NCBI RefSeq assembly: GCF_004217215.1
Contig: NZ_SHKP01000006.1
Location: 434,001 to 498,000 of the forward strand
From: Rivibacter subsaxonicus
Lineage (GTDB): Bacteria; Pseudomonadota; Gammaproteobacteria; Burkholderiales; Burkholderiaceae_C
DNA: 64,000 bases
Reading direction: 5' to 3'
Positions within the stretch are counted from its first letter, which is position 1. The number at the start of each line of letters is the position of its first letter. Of the stretch, positions 51,189 to 59,324 are shown piece by piece. The position numbers and the translations under genes were made by a program. The notes under the pieces are model-generated. The model had not been told where the DNA came from. It was given only the letters and a program-made list of their open reading frames with translations, and searched no databases.

Positions 51189-51703
51189 GCCGTGGTGGTC
51201 GTGTCGGGCGCCGTCATGCCGCGCACCCGGGTCTGCAGCGCGAGCCGGTCGAGCGACGTCAGCGGCAGGTTAACGAGCAGTTCGAGTCGCTGCCGGATCG
51301 CGATCAGCGTGCGGCGGAAGGCCTCCAGCCGTTCCTCTTCGCTGCCCTCGGTGGCCGAGGGATCGGCATAGCCCCAGTGCGCGGTGGCCGGCTGGCCTGG
51401 CCAGTAGGGGCAGGTCTCACCGGCGGCGTTGTCGCAGACCGTGATCACGAGATCCATCTGTGGCGCGTCGGCGGCGCCGAACACGTCCCAGGTCTTGCTG
51501 CTCAGCCCGTCGGTGGCGATGCGGGCCTCTTCGAGCGCGCGCAGCGCCAGCGGGTTGGGTGCGCTGCGCGGCTGGCTGCCGGCCGAGAAGGCGCGAAAGC
51601 GGCCGCGGCCGATGTGGTTGAGGCAGGCCTCGGCCAGGATGCTGCGGGCCGAGTTGTGCGTGCACAGGAACAGCACGTTGAGCGGGCGGTCGTTGGAGTT
51701 CAT
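51185..51703 (-). CDS. arsC: Arsenate reductase, low-molecular-weight phosphatase type
   Basis: A 172-residue ArsC of the thioredoxin-coupled type. The P-loop CX5R is C14-THNSA-R20, and a second Cys pair with SKTWDVFGAADAPQMDLVITVCD and AGETCPYWPG provides the redox cysteines used in turn. It reduces arsenate to arsenite. The start is MNSNDRP. An arsI gene precedes it by 41 nt and the aquaporin start overlaps its stop, so reduction and arsenite release are coupled. Glutaredoxin-type ArsC is ruled out by the sequence. Confidence 0.93.
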   Translation of the reverse strand: MNSNDRPLNVLFLCTHNSARSILAEACLNHIGRGRFRAFSAGSQPRSAPNPLALRALEEARIATDGLSSKTWDVFGAADAPQMDLVITVCDNAAGETCPYWPGQPATAHWGYADPSATEGSEEERLEAFRRTLIAIRQRLELLVNLPLTSLDRLALQTRVRGMTAPDTTTTA

Positions 51704-51744
51704 GGTTGGCGAAGGCAGGAACGGGGCAGGGATCGCGCGCGGGA

Positions 51745-52206
51745 TCAGCAGCAGTTGCCGCCGCCGGCGCGTACCGGAATCGACACCGGCTTGCCGCGCT
51801 CGGCCGCGGCCGGCGCGCAACTCGCCCCGGCCTCGCGAAACACCGGGATGCTGTCGAGCGTGTGGTAGTGCTCCCAGGCCAGGCCCTGCGGGTCGGTCAG
51901 CCAGTGCTTCTCGCTGCGCGCGTAGCAGCAGGTGGTCTCGCCCTCGTCGAGCAGCGCCAGGTCGGCGCTGCGGGCCTGCGCCTGAAGGTGCGCGAGATCC
52001 TCGCTGCTGTCGACCTGGATGCCGAGGTGGTCGATGCCGGGCTGGCTGCCACGCGTCGAGATCGCAAAGTTGAGCGGCGGGTCCTCGAGCATCCATTTCG
52101 CATAGTCGGCCTCGACGCGGGCCGGCCCGGTGCCGAACATCGCGCTGTAGAAGGCGAGGTTGCGCGGCAGGTCATCGACATGAAGGTGAACGTGGAAGCG
52201 TCGCAT
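51745..52206 (-). CDS. arsI: ArsI-type C-As lyase (CadI/glyoxalase superfamily)
   Basis: A 153-residue vicinal-oxygen-chelate dioxygenase. The iron ligands should be His5 or His7 (RRFHVHLHV), His60 (GIDHLGIQVD) and Glu112 (WEHYH); the arsenic-binding Cys93-Cys94 pair is in ETTCCYARSEK. ArsI breaks the carbon-arsenic bond of trivalent methyl- and aryl-arsenicals; CadI-like proteins share the fold without this activity, but the CC pair favours ArsI. The C terminus has another Cys pair (GGGNCC). It is second in the ars operon. No arsM or arsH is seen here. Confidence 0.9.
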   Translation of the reverse strand: MRRFHVHLHVDDLPRNLAFYSAMFGTGPARVEADYAKWMLEDPPLNFAISTRGSQPGIDHLGIQVDSSEDLAHLQAQARSADLALLDEGETTCCYARSEKHWLTDPQGLAWEHYHTLDSIPVFREAGASCAPAAAERGKPVSIPVRAGGGNCC

Positions 52207-52245
52207 CGCAGGCTCCGTCTTGTGGTTGGAAGGATCGGGTGTCGT

Positions 52246-52584
52246 TCAGCAGGCGCAGCGGCTGTCGGCATCGGCCAGTTCGCAGCTCGCGCCCTCGCAG
52301 CAATGGGCCGTCAGGTAGCCCAGCAGCGCGTTCATCTGGCCGAAGCCGGCGCGGTAGATCAGGAAGCGGCCGTCGCGCTCGGCCTGCGCAAGGCCGGCGC
52401 CGACCAGTTCCTTCAGGTGGAAGGAGAGGGTGGTCGCCGGCATCTCGAGCCGCTCGGCCAGCACGCCCGGGTTGAGCCCGGTCGGACCGGCGACGACCAG
52501 CTCGCGAAAGGCACGCAGGCGGGCCGGCTGGGCCAGCGCCGCGAGGGCGCGCACCACGGCGTCTTCGGTGATCTGTGAATCCAT
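52246..52584 (-). CDS. arsR: ArsR-type arsenic-responsive repressor
   Basis: A 112-residue winged-helix repressor (QPARLRAFRELVV, then PATTLSFHLKELVGAGLAQAERDGRFLIYR). Instead of the ELCV-DLC metal site of plasmid ArsR it has a C-terminal cysteine cluster Cys95, Cys96, Cys101, Cys110, Cys112, as in chromosomal types from Acidithiobacillus and Corynebacterium. Binding As(III) there releases DNA. The first gene of the operon, its ATG lies only 6 nt after the -10 box, so the transcript may be leaderless. Confidence 0.93.
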   Translation of the reverse strand: MDSQITEDAVVRALAALAQPARLRAFRELVVAGPTGLNPGVLAERLEMPATTLSFHLKELVGAGLAQAERDGRFLIYRAGFGQMNALLGYLTAHCCEGASCELADADSRCAC

Positions 52585-52619
52585 ACTTCCAGTATGGTGG
52601 AAATATAAAAGTCTTGCAA
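52581..52619 (-). promoter_or_regulatory. ars promoter with ArsR operator
   Basis: On the minus strand TTGCAA (-35, 52614-52619), 17 nt, CATACT (-10, 52591-52596). The dyad CCATAC-TTCCA-GTATGG (52581-52597) overlaps the -10 box and start codon, a natural repressor site. TTCCA-6-TGGAA is a second nested dyad. Confidence 0.65.
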
Positions 52620-52650
52620 GACCGATGACCGATCCGCGCCGACCTGGCGC

Positions 52651-53826
52651 TCAGCCGAGCAGTCGTCCGTCGGCCGTGAGCATCGTCTGGCTGACAAAGC
52701 TGCTACCGCGCCGGGCCTCGTTGGCGAAGCTGACCTGGAAGCCACCGACGTCGGCGCCCGGACGGCGCTGGAAGGCGGCCAGCAACTCGGCGCGCGACGG
52801 CGGCGCGGCGTCGAAGCGGCCGACCACCTGCGCCGCGTAGCGCCCGGCCAGGTAGCCGGCCAGGCTCAGGTGCGAGGGCGCTTCCTCGTAGAGTTCCTTG
52901 AGCAACGCGCGGTAGCTGCGCACGGCCGGGTGGACCGAGGTCTGCGGGTTCGGCACCACCTGGGTCAGGATCAGCGGCACGCTGCGCGCCGGGCTGAGCT
53001 GCATCAGCGTCGGCAGGTCGACGTCGGCCAGGCTGACGACGTAGCGCTGGCGGCCGGCGCTGGCGATGCCCTGGGTCAGGCGCGCCAGCTCGGGTGAGCC
53101 GCCGAGGAAGAGCATGACCACCGGCGAGTCGCCCGCGATCTTCGCGCCCCAGGCGGCGAAGTCGGCCCCGGCCGGAGCCACGAAGCTGCGCGTGCGCAGC
53201 TTCAGGCGCGTGCCCAGCAACTCGACGCCGGGCGCCAGTGCCTGCCGCTCGCGGGCGCTCGAGTAGACGACGCCGATGTCGAGCACGCCCATCGAGCCCA
53301 GGTCCTGCATCGCGCGGCGCAGCTGGTCTTCGCGCGAGGCAAACAGCGGCAGCACGGCCGGGTCGTCCTCGGCACGCGTGTCCGAGGCCCAGGGTCCGAC
53401 CTGGGCGATCGCCACGCCATCGCGTCGCAGGGCGGCCGCGCTCTCGAGCGCGAGCCGCTCGCCGGCGGTGCCGATCAGCATCGCGATCGAGCCATCCTCG
53501 CGCAGACGCTGGACCGCGGCGTCGAGCGAGGGCTTGGAGCCATCGCACTCGATGCTGATCAGTTGCCAGGGACGGCCGCCGCGATTGAGCTCGGCGACGG
53601 CAATGCGAAGGCCGGTCGAGTAGTCGCGCGAGAGCTCCTGCTGCTCGGTCGAAACGTCGAGCAGCTGCGCCACGCGCAGCGGCCGGCTGGTGCGCGGCTG
53701 GGCCTGGGCCGGGCTGGACGCGGCGGCGCCGAGGAGGCCGGCACCGAGCGGCAGGCCGCCCAGACCTGCCAGCCAGTCGCGTCGGCGCAGGCCGCCACGC
53801 GGGCGGTTCTCTAGTTCTTGGTTCAT
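52651..53826 (-). CDS. Orphan periplasmic binding protein (Leu/Ile/Val-BP-like)
   Basis: A 391-residue solute-binding protein of the type 1 periplasmic fold. It begins MNQELENRPRGGLRRRDWLAG, a twin-arginine signal followed by a hydrophobic stretch and AQAQ, then a LIVBP-like core (VAQLLDVSTEQQELSRDY, GTAGERLALESAAALRRDGVAI, DIGVVYSSARERQ, SYRALLKELYEEAPSHL). GAGGAA 6 nt upstream fixes the start. There is no permease or ATPase gene nearby, so it may work with a distant transporter or as a sensor. A hairpin lies in its leader. Confidence 0.88.
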   Translation of the reverse strand: MNQELENRPRGGLRRRDWLAGLGGLPLGAGLLGAAASSPAQAQPRTSRPLRVAQLLDVSTEQQELSRDYSTGLRIAVAELNRGGRPWQLISIECDGSKPSLDAAVQRLREDGSIAMLIGTAGERLALESAAALRRDGVAIAQVGPWASDTRAEDDPAVLPLFASREDQLRRAMQDLGSMGVLDIGVVYSSARERQALAPGVELLGTRLKLRTRSFVAPAGADFAAWGAKIAGDSPVVMLFLGGSPELARLTQGIASAGRQRYVVSLADVDLPTLMQLSPARSVPLILTQVVPNPQTSVHPAVRSYRALLKELYEEAPSHLSLAGYLAGRYAAQVVGRFDAAPPSRAELLAAFQRRPGADVGGFQVSFANEARRGSSFVSQTMLTADGRLLG

Positions 53827-53847
53827 GGATTCCTCAACGACGGACGG

Positions 53848-53874
53848 GGCACGCTCACCGTCCGGTGGCGTGCC
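53848..53874. repeat. Hairpin in the binding-protein leader
   Basis: GGCACGC(T)CACCG/CGGTGGCGTGCC, a 12-bp stem with one bulge and a two-base turn, about 20 nt before the ribosome site on the minus strand. It has no T-run. Confidence 0.35.
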
Positions 53875-53933
53875 CTCGATATTCATTCTTGAACGGACCG
53901 GCGCCGGCGCGGCGCACGGCCGTGGCGGATAAC

Positions 53934-54413
53934 CTACTTCTTCGGCGGCATCAGCACGCGGTCGACCTCATGCACCACGCCGTTGCTGGCCCGGATGTCG
54001 GCCTTCTCGACCACCGCGTCCTCGACGGTCACCATCGTGCCCGCCTTCGACACGGCGATGTTGGCGCCCTGCGCCGTCTTCACGTTGCCGGGCTTGACGT
54101 CGGCGGCCATCACGGTGCCGGGCACGACGTGGAACAGCAGCACGCCCTTGAGCGCCTCAGGATCCTTGCCGAGCGACTCCAGGGTCTTGGCCGGAACCGC
54201 CTTGAAGGCGGCGTTGGTCGGCGCGAAGACCGTGTAGGGGCCGGTGCCCTTGAGCGTGTCGGTCAGGCCGGCCTGCTTGATGAGGCCGTCGAGGGTGGAC
54301 AGCTCGGGCGTCGTCGCGGCGACGTCGGCGATGGTCTTGGGCGCCGGGGTCGAGGCGCAGCCGGCCAGGGCGAGGAGGGTGGCGCAGGCGATCAGCCAGG
54401 TGCTCTTGTTCAT
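53934..54413 (-). CDS. Fasciclin-domain lipoprotein, probably phosphate-regulated
   Basis: A 159-residue lipoprotein (ALAGCAST, Cys18) with one FAS1 domain: TFAP-type core is YTVFAPTNAAFKAVP, H2-box is LLFHVVPGTVMAADV and the end is GVVHEVDRVLMP. FAS1 domains mediate adhesion. The start at MNKSTWL has GGAG some 12 nt upstream. A Pho-box-like pair on the same strand sits 93-109 nt upstream, sharing the divergent gap with pstS, so it may respond to phosphate starvation. Confidence 0.88.
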   Translation of the reverse strand: MNKSTWLIACATLLALAGCASTPAPKTIADVAATTPELSTLDGLIKQAGLTDTLKGTGPYTVFAPTNAAFKAVPAKTLESLGKDPEALKGVLLFHVVPGTVMAADVKPGNVKTAQGANIAVSKAGTMVTVEDAVVEKADIRASNGVVHEVDRVLMPPKK

Positions 54414-54489
54414 GATGTGCAATGACTCCAATCGGGTGGGGTTGCCGGGTCGCCGCGCCGGCTCGGCATGGCGACTCTTGACCGCCGGG

Positions 54490-54522
54490 AGCTTAGGAAG
54501 CTGTCGTGACGCTTCGGTGACG
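54490..54522 (-). promoter_or_regulatory. Pho-box-like promoter for the fasciclin gene
   Basis: On the minus strand CGTCAC-5-CGTCAC repeats with 11-nt spacing (54506-54522), then 10 nt and TAAGCT (54490-54495) as a weak -10. This is the arrangement used at Pho promoters. Confidence 0.5.
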
Positions 54523-54585
54523 GTTTCGTGAATCGGCTGTCACGCGTGGCGTGCGTGTGGCAGAGCCCGGTGGCGCCGGCGATTC

Positions 54586-54619
54586 ATGTCATAGAGCCGT
54601 CACAAGCGGGCACCAGAAT
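54586..54619 (+). promoter_or_regulatory. Pho box and -10 of pstS
   Basis: ATGTCATAGAGCCGTCAC (54586-54603) has TGTCAT and CGTCAC repeats 11 nt apart; CAGAAT (54614-54619) follows after 10 nt. This matches PhoB-activated promoters, where the Pho box replaces the -35. Confidence 0.85.
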
Positions 54620-54655
54620 CCGCCCATCCAAGCTTCAGCTACCCGGAGACCGTTC

Positions 54656-55699
54656 ATGAGTCTTTCCCTGATCCGCTCGACCTTCGTTGCCACCGGGCTC
54701 GGCCTCGCGCTGAGCGCAGCCGCCCTGGCGCAGGACGTGACCGGCGCCGGTGCGACCTTCCCGGCGCCGATCTACGCCAAGTGGGCCGACGCCTACAACA
54801 AGGCGACCGGCGCGCGCATCAACTACCAGTCGGTCGGTTCCGGCGCGGGCATCCGCCAGATCAAGGGCAAGACGGTCGACTTCGGCGCCACTGACATGCC
54901 GCTCAAGGACGACGAACTGGCCAAGGACGGCATGATCCAGTTCCCGACCGTGATCGGCGGCGTGGTGCCGGTGGTCAACATCAAGGGCATCACGCCGGGC
55001 CAGATCAAGATGACCGGCGAGGTGCTGGGCGACATCTACCTCGGCAAGATCACCAAGTGGAACGACCCGGCGCTGACGGCGCTGAACCCGGGCGTGCCGC
55101 TGCCCGATGCACCGATCGCCGTGGTGCGCCGCGCCGACGGCTCGGGCACAACCTTCATCTTCACCAACTACCTCTCGAAGGTGAACCCGGAGTGGAAGGC
55201 CAAGGCGGGTGAGGGCACCGCGGTCAACTGGCCGACCGGCGCCGGCGGCAAGGGCAACGAGGGCGTCTCGGCCTTCGTTACGCGCCTGCCCAACTCGATC
55301 GGCTATGTCGAGTACGCCTACGCCAAGCAGAACAAGATGTCGCACGTGCTGCTGAAGAACAAGGAAGGCGGCTTCGTTGCGCCGAGTGACAGTGCCTTCA
55401 AGGCAGCGGCCGCGGGTGCGGACTGGAACAAGAGCTTCTACCAAATCCTGACCGAGCAGCCGGGCAAGGAGAGCTGGCCGATCTCGGGCGCGACCTACAT
55501 CCTGATGTACAAGCAGCAGGAGAAGCCGGCCAGCGCGGCGAGCACGTTGAAGTTCTTCGACTGGGCCTACGGCCAGGGCGACAAGATGGCCGATGACCTC
55601 GACTACGTGCCGTTGCCGGCCAACGTCAAGGATCTGGTGCGCAAGCAGTGGGCCGACAACCTCAAGGACCCGGCGGGCAAGACGATTGCCTACAAGTAA
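54656..55699 (+). CDS. pstS: Phosphate ABC transporter, binding protein PstS
   Basis: A 347-residue periplasmic phosphate-binding protein. A Sec signal ends at AAALAQ; the mature part has GAGATFPAPIYAKWADAY, SVGSGAGIRQI and the phosphate-loop residues in ADGSGTTFIFTNYLSK. GGAG lies 8 nt before the ATG. A Pho box precedes it. A perfect 22-bp palindrome after the stop may let pstS mRNA be more abundant than the transporter mRNA. Confidence 0.96.
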   Translation: MSLSLIRSTFVATGLGLALSAAALAQDVTGAGATFPAPIYAKWADAYNKATGARINYQSVGSGAGIRQIKGKTVDFGATDMPLKDDELAKDGMIQFPTVIGGVVPVVNIKGITPGQIKMTGEVLGDIYLGKITKWNDPALTALNPGVPLPDAPIAVVRRADGSGTTFIFTNYLSKVNPEWKAKAGEGTAVNWPTGAGGKGNEGVSAFVTRLPNSIGYVEYAYAKQNKMSHVLLKNKEGGFVAPSDSAFKAAAAGADWNKSFYQILTEQPGKESWPISGATYILMYKQQEKPASAASTLKFFDWAYGQGDKMADDLDYVPLPANVKDLVRKQWADNLKDPAGKTIAYK

Positions 55700-55728
55700 G
55701 CCGGCTGCGCTTCGAGCTTCTGTAGCCG

Positions 55729-55750
55729 CGGTGCCCGCTAGCGGGCACCG
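55729..55750. repeat. Perfect 22-bp palindrome between pstS and pstC
   Basis: CGGTGCCCGCT is followed directly by its reverse complement, without a T-run. In the mRNA it would form a hairpin 30 nt after the pstS stop, probably protecting the pstS message. Confidence 0.7.
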
Positions 55751-55804
55751 GTCGATCTTCGGGTGACGCCGCGCGTCGCCCCGCACCGCGAAGGAGGAGG
55801 CGCC

Positions 55805-56827
55805 ATGGCCGCTACACTGCCCGCGACCCCCAACGAGCACAAGAAAATCATGGAACGGTCTGCGCCCCAGGGCCGTCCGCCACAGCGGCGCATGGTCGCG
55901 CCCTGGGCCGATGCGGTCTTCTCCGCGCTGGCACATGGTGCGGCGCTCGTGACGCTGGCGATGCTGGCCGGCATCATCGGCTCGCTGCTCATCGGCGCCT
56001 GGCCGGCGATCAAGGAATTCGGGCTGCCCTTCCTCTGGACCACCACCTGGGACCCGGTCGAAGAGAAGTTCGGCGGCCTGGTGATGATCTACGGCACGCT
56101 GGCCACCTCGATCATCGCCCTGCTGATCGCGGTGCCGGTCAGCTTCGGCATCGCGCTGTTCCTCACCGAGATGTCGCCCGCGTGGCTCAAGCGGCCGCTC
56201 GGCACGGCGATCGAACTGCTCGCCGCGGTGCCGTCGATCGTCTATGGCATGTGGGGCCTGCTCGCCTTCGGGCCGGTGCTGGCCACCTACGTGCAGCAGC
56301 CGCTGCAGGCCGCGTTCGGCGACACACCGGTGCTCGGCACGCTGTTCTCGGGTCCGCCGGTGGGCATCGGCATCCTGTCGGCCGGCATCATCCTGGCGAT
56401 CATGATCATCCCGTTCATTGCCGCGGTGATGCGCGACGTGTTCGACGTGACGCCGCCCCTGCTCAAGGAGTCGGCCTACGGCCTGGGCTCGACGACCTGG
56501 GAGGTGGTGTCCAAGGTCGTGCTGCCCTATACCAAGAGCGGCGTCATCGGCGGCATCATGCTCGGCCTCGGCCGCGCGCTCGGCGAGACGATGGCGGTGA
56601 CCTTCGTCATCGGCAACTTCAACCAGCTCGACTCGCTGAGCCTGTTCCAGGCCGCCAACAGCATCACCTCGGCGCTGGCCAACGAGTTCGCCGAGGCGCA
56701 GGAAGGCCTGCACCAGGCCTCGCTGCTCTACCTGGGCCTGGTGCTGTTCTTCATCACCTTCGTCGTGCTCTCGCTGTCGAAGCTGATGCTGATGCAGCTT
56801 CGCAAGAACGAGGGGACGCGGTCATGA
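55805..56827 (+). CDS. pstC: Phosphate ABC transporter permease PstC
   Basis: A 340-residue permease with six spans and a long cytoplasmic N terminus with basic residues (RPPQRRM). The transporter EAA-type loop ([23 protein letters not shown]) is present. AAGGAGGAGG at 55791-55800 fixes the ATG at 55805. It passes phosphate together with PstA. Its stop codon is part of a hairpin (56825-56855). Confidence 0.95.
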   Translation: MAATLPATPNEHKKIMERSAPQGRPPQRRMVAPWADAVFSALAHGAALVTLAMLAGIIGSLLIGAWPAIKEFGLPFLWTTTWDPVEEKFGGLVMIYGTLATSIIALLIAVPVSFGIALFLTEMSPAWLKRPLGTAIELLAAVPSIVYGMWGLLAFGPVLATYVQQPLQAAFGDTPVLGTLFSGPPVGIGILSAGIILAIMIIPFIAAVMRDVFDVTPPLLKESAYGLGSTTWEVVSKVVLPYTKSGVIGGIMLGLGRALGETMAVTFVIGNFNQLDSLSLFQAANSITSALANEFAEAQEGLHQASLLYLGLVLFFITFVVLSLSKLMLMQLRKNEGTRS

Positions 56828-56897
56828 GCCCCGCACGGCCGCCCGAAGGGGCTCATTCCCCCCTGGGGGGACGGTGCGCAGCGCCAAGGGGGTACCA
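56825..56897. repeat. Double-hairpin intergenic element between pstC and pstA
   Basis: TGAGCCCC/GGGGCTCA (56825-56832 and 56848-56855), followed by CCCCCC-T-GGGGGG (56858-56870), then GGTGCGCAGCGCCAAGGGGG just before pstA. The composition resembles short intergenic repeats common in Burkholderiales. The last G-rich run doubles as the pstA ribosome site. Confidence 0.6.
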
Positions 56898-57782
56898 ATG
56901 AGCATCGTCATGAGCAAGCCGCGCGACGCTGAGCACGAATCGAAGCTGGCCAAGCATCGCAGCCGCAAGCGCATCAACGTGATCGCGCTGACGCTGTCGA
57001 TGGCGGCGATGGCCTTCGGCCTGTTCTGGCTGGGCTGGATCCTGTTCGACACGATCCGGCTCGGCATCGGCGGACTGGAGTGGCAGATCTTCACCGAGAT
57101 GACCCCGCCGCCGCAGGCCGAGACCGGTGGGCTGGCCAACGCGATCGCGGGCTCGCTGCTGATGGTGGGACTGGCCACGCTGATCGGCACGCCGGTCGGC
57201 ATCATGTCCGGCGTCTACCTCGGCGAGTACGGCCAGAAGGGCTGGCTCGGCGAGCTGACCCGCTTCATCAACGACATCCTGCTGTCGGCGCCGTCGATCG
57301 TGATCGGCCTGTTCATCTATGCGGTGGTGGTGTCGCGCTTCAAGAGCTTCTCGGGCTGGGCCGGCATCCTGGCGCTGACGCTGATCGTGATCCCGGTCGT
57401 GGTCCGCACCACCGAGGACATGCTGCGCCTGATTCCCAACGCGCTGCGCGAGGCGGCCTACGCGCTGGGCACGCCGAAGTGGAAGGTGATCCTGTCGGTC
57501 ACGCTCAAGGCAGCGCGCGCCGGCGTGATCACCGGCGTGCTGCTGGCGCTGGCGCGCATCTCCGGCGAGACCGCGCCGCTGCTGTTCACCGCGCTGAGCA
57601 ACCAGTTCTGGACCTCCGACCTGAGCGCGCCGATGGCGAGCCTGCCGGTGACGATCTTCAAGTTCGCGATGAGCCCCTACGAGAACTGGCAGAAGCTGGC
57701 CTGGGCCGGCGTCTTCCTGATCACGATGGGCGTGCTGGCGCTGAACATCCTGGCGCGGGTCTTCCTGCGCAACAAGCATTGA
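56898..57782 (+). CDS. pstA: Phosphate ABC transporter permease PstA
   Basis: A 294-residue permease with six spans and the EAA loop ([24 protein letters not shown]). The length and pattern match PstA. The AGGGGG run before the ATG is a reasonable ribosome site, and the longer upstream frame is the repeat element. Transport ATPase pstB follows 16 nt later. Confidence 0.95.
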   Translation: MSIVMSKPRDAEHESKLAKHRSRKRINVIALTLSMAAMAFGLFWLGWILFDTIRLGIGGLEWQIFTEMTPPPQAETGGLANAIAGSLLMVGLATLIGTPVGIMSGVYLGEYGQKGWLGELTRFINDILLSAPSIVIGLFIYAVVVSRFKSFSGWAGILALTLIVIPVVVRTTEDMLRLIPNALREAAYALGTPKWKVILSVTLKAARAGVITGVLLALARISGETAPLLFTALSNQFWTSDLSAPMASLPVTIFKFAMSPYENWQKLAWAGVFLITMGVLALNILARVFLRNKH

Positions 57783-57798
57783 ACCCAAGGCTCCGACC

Positions 57799-58584
57799 AT
57801 GGACACCAAAGTCGAACTGCCCGTGACCGAGAAGTCCAAGCTCTCGGTGCGCAACCTGAACTTCTACTACGGGCATTTCCACGCCCTGAAGAACATCAAT
57901 CTCGAGATCGCCGAGCGCAAGGTCACGGCCTTCATCGGCCCATCCGGTTGCGGCAAGAGCACGCTGCTGCGCTGCTTCAACCGCATGTTCGAGCTCTACC
58001 CCGAGCAGCGCGCCGAGGGCCAGATCCTGCTCGACGGCGACAACATCCTGCAGAGCAAGGAAGACGTCTCGCTGATCCGCGCCAAGATCGGCATGGTGTT
58101 CCAGAAGCCGACGCCGTTCCCGATGTCGATCTACGACAACATCGCCTTCGGTGTGAAGCTCTTCGAGAACCTGCCGCGCGTCGAGATGGACGAGCGCGTC
58201 GAGTGGGCGCTGAAGAAGGCGGCGCTGTGGAACGAGGTCAAGGACAAGCTGCAGCAGAGCGGCTCGGGTCTGTCGGGCGGCCAGCAGCAGCGGCTGTGCA
58301 TCGCGCGCGGCATCGCGATCAAGCCCGAGGTGCTGTTGCTCGACGAGCCCTGCTCGGCGCTCGACCCGATCTCGACCGGCAAGATCGAGGAGTTGATCCA
58401 CGAACTCAAGAACGACTACACGGTGTTGATCGTCACCCACAACATGCAGCAGGCGGCACGCTGCTCGGACTACACGGCCTACATGTACCTCGGCGACCTG
58501 ATCGAGTTCGGGCCGACTTCGGAACTCTTCATGAAGCCGAAGAAGAAGGACACCGAGGACTACATCACCGGCCGCTTCGGCTGA
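57799..58584 (+). CDS. pstB: Phosphate ABC transporter ATPase PstB
   Basis: A 261-residue ATPase. Walker A is GPSGCGKST, the signature [14 protein letters not shown], Walker [14 protein letters not shown] and the switch His in VTHNMQQA. It energises the PstCA channel. The gene has standard length and ends 19 nt before phoU. Confidence 0.97.
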   Translation: MDTKVELPVTEKSKLSVRNLNFYYGHFHALKNINLEIAERKVTAFIGPSGCGKSTLLRCFNRMFELYPEQRAEGQILLDGDNILQSKEDVSLIRAKIGMVFQKPTPFPMSIYDNIAFGVKLFENLPRVEMDERVEWALKKAALWNEVKDKLQQSGSGLSGGQQQRLCIARGIAIKPEVLLLDEPCSALDPISTGKIEELIHELKNDYTVLIVTHNMQQAARCSDYTAYMYLGDLIEFGPTSELFMKPKKKDTEDYITGRFG

Positions 58585-58603
58585 ACGTTGGGGAGAGAAC
58601 GAC

Positions 58604-59311
58604 ATGACCGACAAGCATCTTTCGACCCAGTTCGACGCCGAACTGGCCGGCATCTCGACCCGCGTGCTCGAGATGGGCGGGCTGGTCGAGGCCCAGGTGG
58701 CGCAGGCGGTCTACGCGCTGGCCAATTTCAGCAGCGAGACCGCGGCCCAGGTGCTGGTGCAGGAGAACCGGGTCAACCAGATGGAGATCGAGATCGACCG
58801 CGATCTCTCGACCATCATTGCCCGCCGCCAGCCCACCGCGCGCGACCTGCGGCTGCTGATCGCGGTCAGCAAGACCATCGGCAACCTCGAGCGGGTCGGC
58901 GACGAGGCAGCGCGCATCGCGCGCACCGTGCAGCGCCTGATCAACACCGGCGTCTCGAGCCGGCTGCTGAAGCCGGTGGCCGACCTCAGCTACGAATGCA
59001 GCCTGGCCACCGCCTCGCTGCGCAAGGCGCTCGATGCCTTTGCCCGGCTCGACACCGAGAAGGCGGTCGAAGTCATCAAGGACGACAACCAGATCGACCA
59101 GGAGTTCGACGGCCTGATGCGCAAGCTGATCACCTACATGATGGAAGACCCGCGCACCATCGGCGCGGCGATCGACCTGGTGTTCGTGGCCAAGGCGATC
59201 GAGCGCGTCGGCGACCACGCCAAGAACCTGGCCGAACAGATCATCTACATCGTCAAGGGAACCGACGTCCGCCACAACCCGGTGGAGACGATCGAGTCTC
59301 TGGCCAAGTGA
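58604..59311 (+). CDS. phoU: Phosphate signalling protein PhoU
   Basis: A 235-residue all-helical protein that links the Pst transporter to PhoR and keeps the Pho response off when phosphate is plentiful. Two repeated three-helix bundles with the metal-type E(D)xxxD patterns are visible (QMEIEIDRDLSTIIARRQPTARDLR, then QIDQEFDGLMRKLITYMMED). GGGGAG 12 nt upstream is suitable. It is followed by phoB after 13 nt. Confidence 0.95.
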   Translation: MTDKHLSTQFDAELAGISTRVLEMGGLVEAQVAQAVYALANFSSETAAQVLVQENRVNQMEIEIDRDLSTIIARRQPTARDLRLLIAVSKTIGNLERVGDEAARIARTVQRLINTGVSSRLLKPVADLSYECSLATASLRKALDAFARLDTEKAVEVIKDDNQIDQEFDGLMRKLITYMMEDPRTIGAAIDLVFVAKAIERVGDHAKNLAEQIIYIVKGTDVRHNPVETIESLAK

Positions 59312-59324
59312 GGCGGAGCACTGA

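Noticed and set aside
54537-54543. CTGTCAC as a further Pho half-site
   Set aside because: No second repeat lies 11 nt away on the same strand, so it is not a full Pho box.
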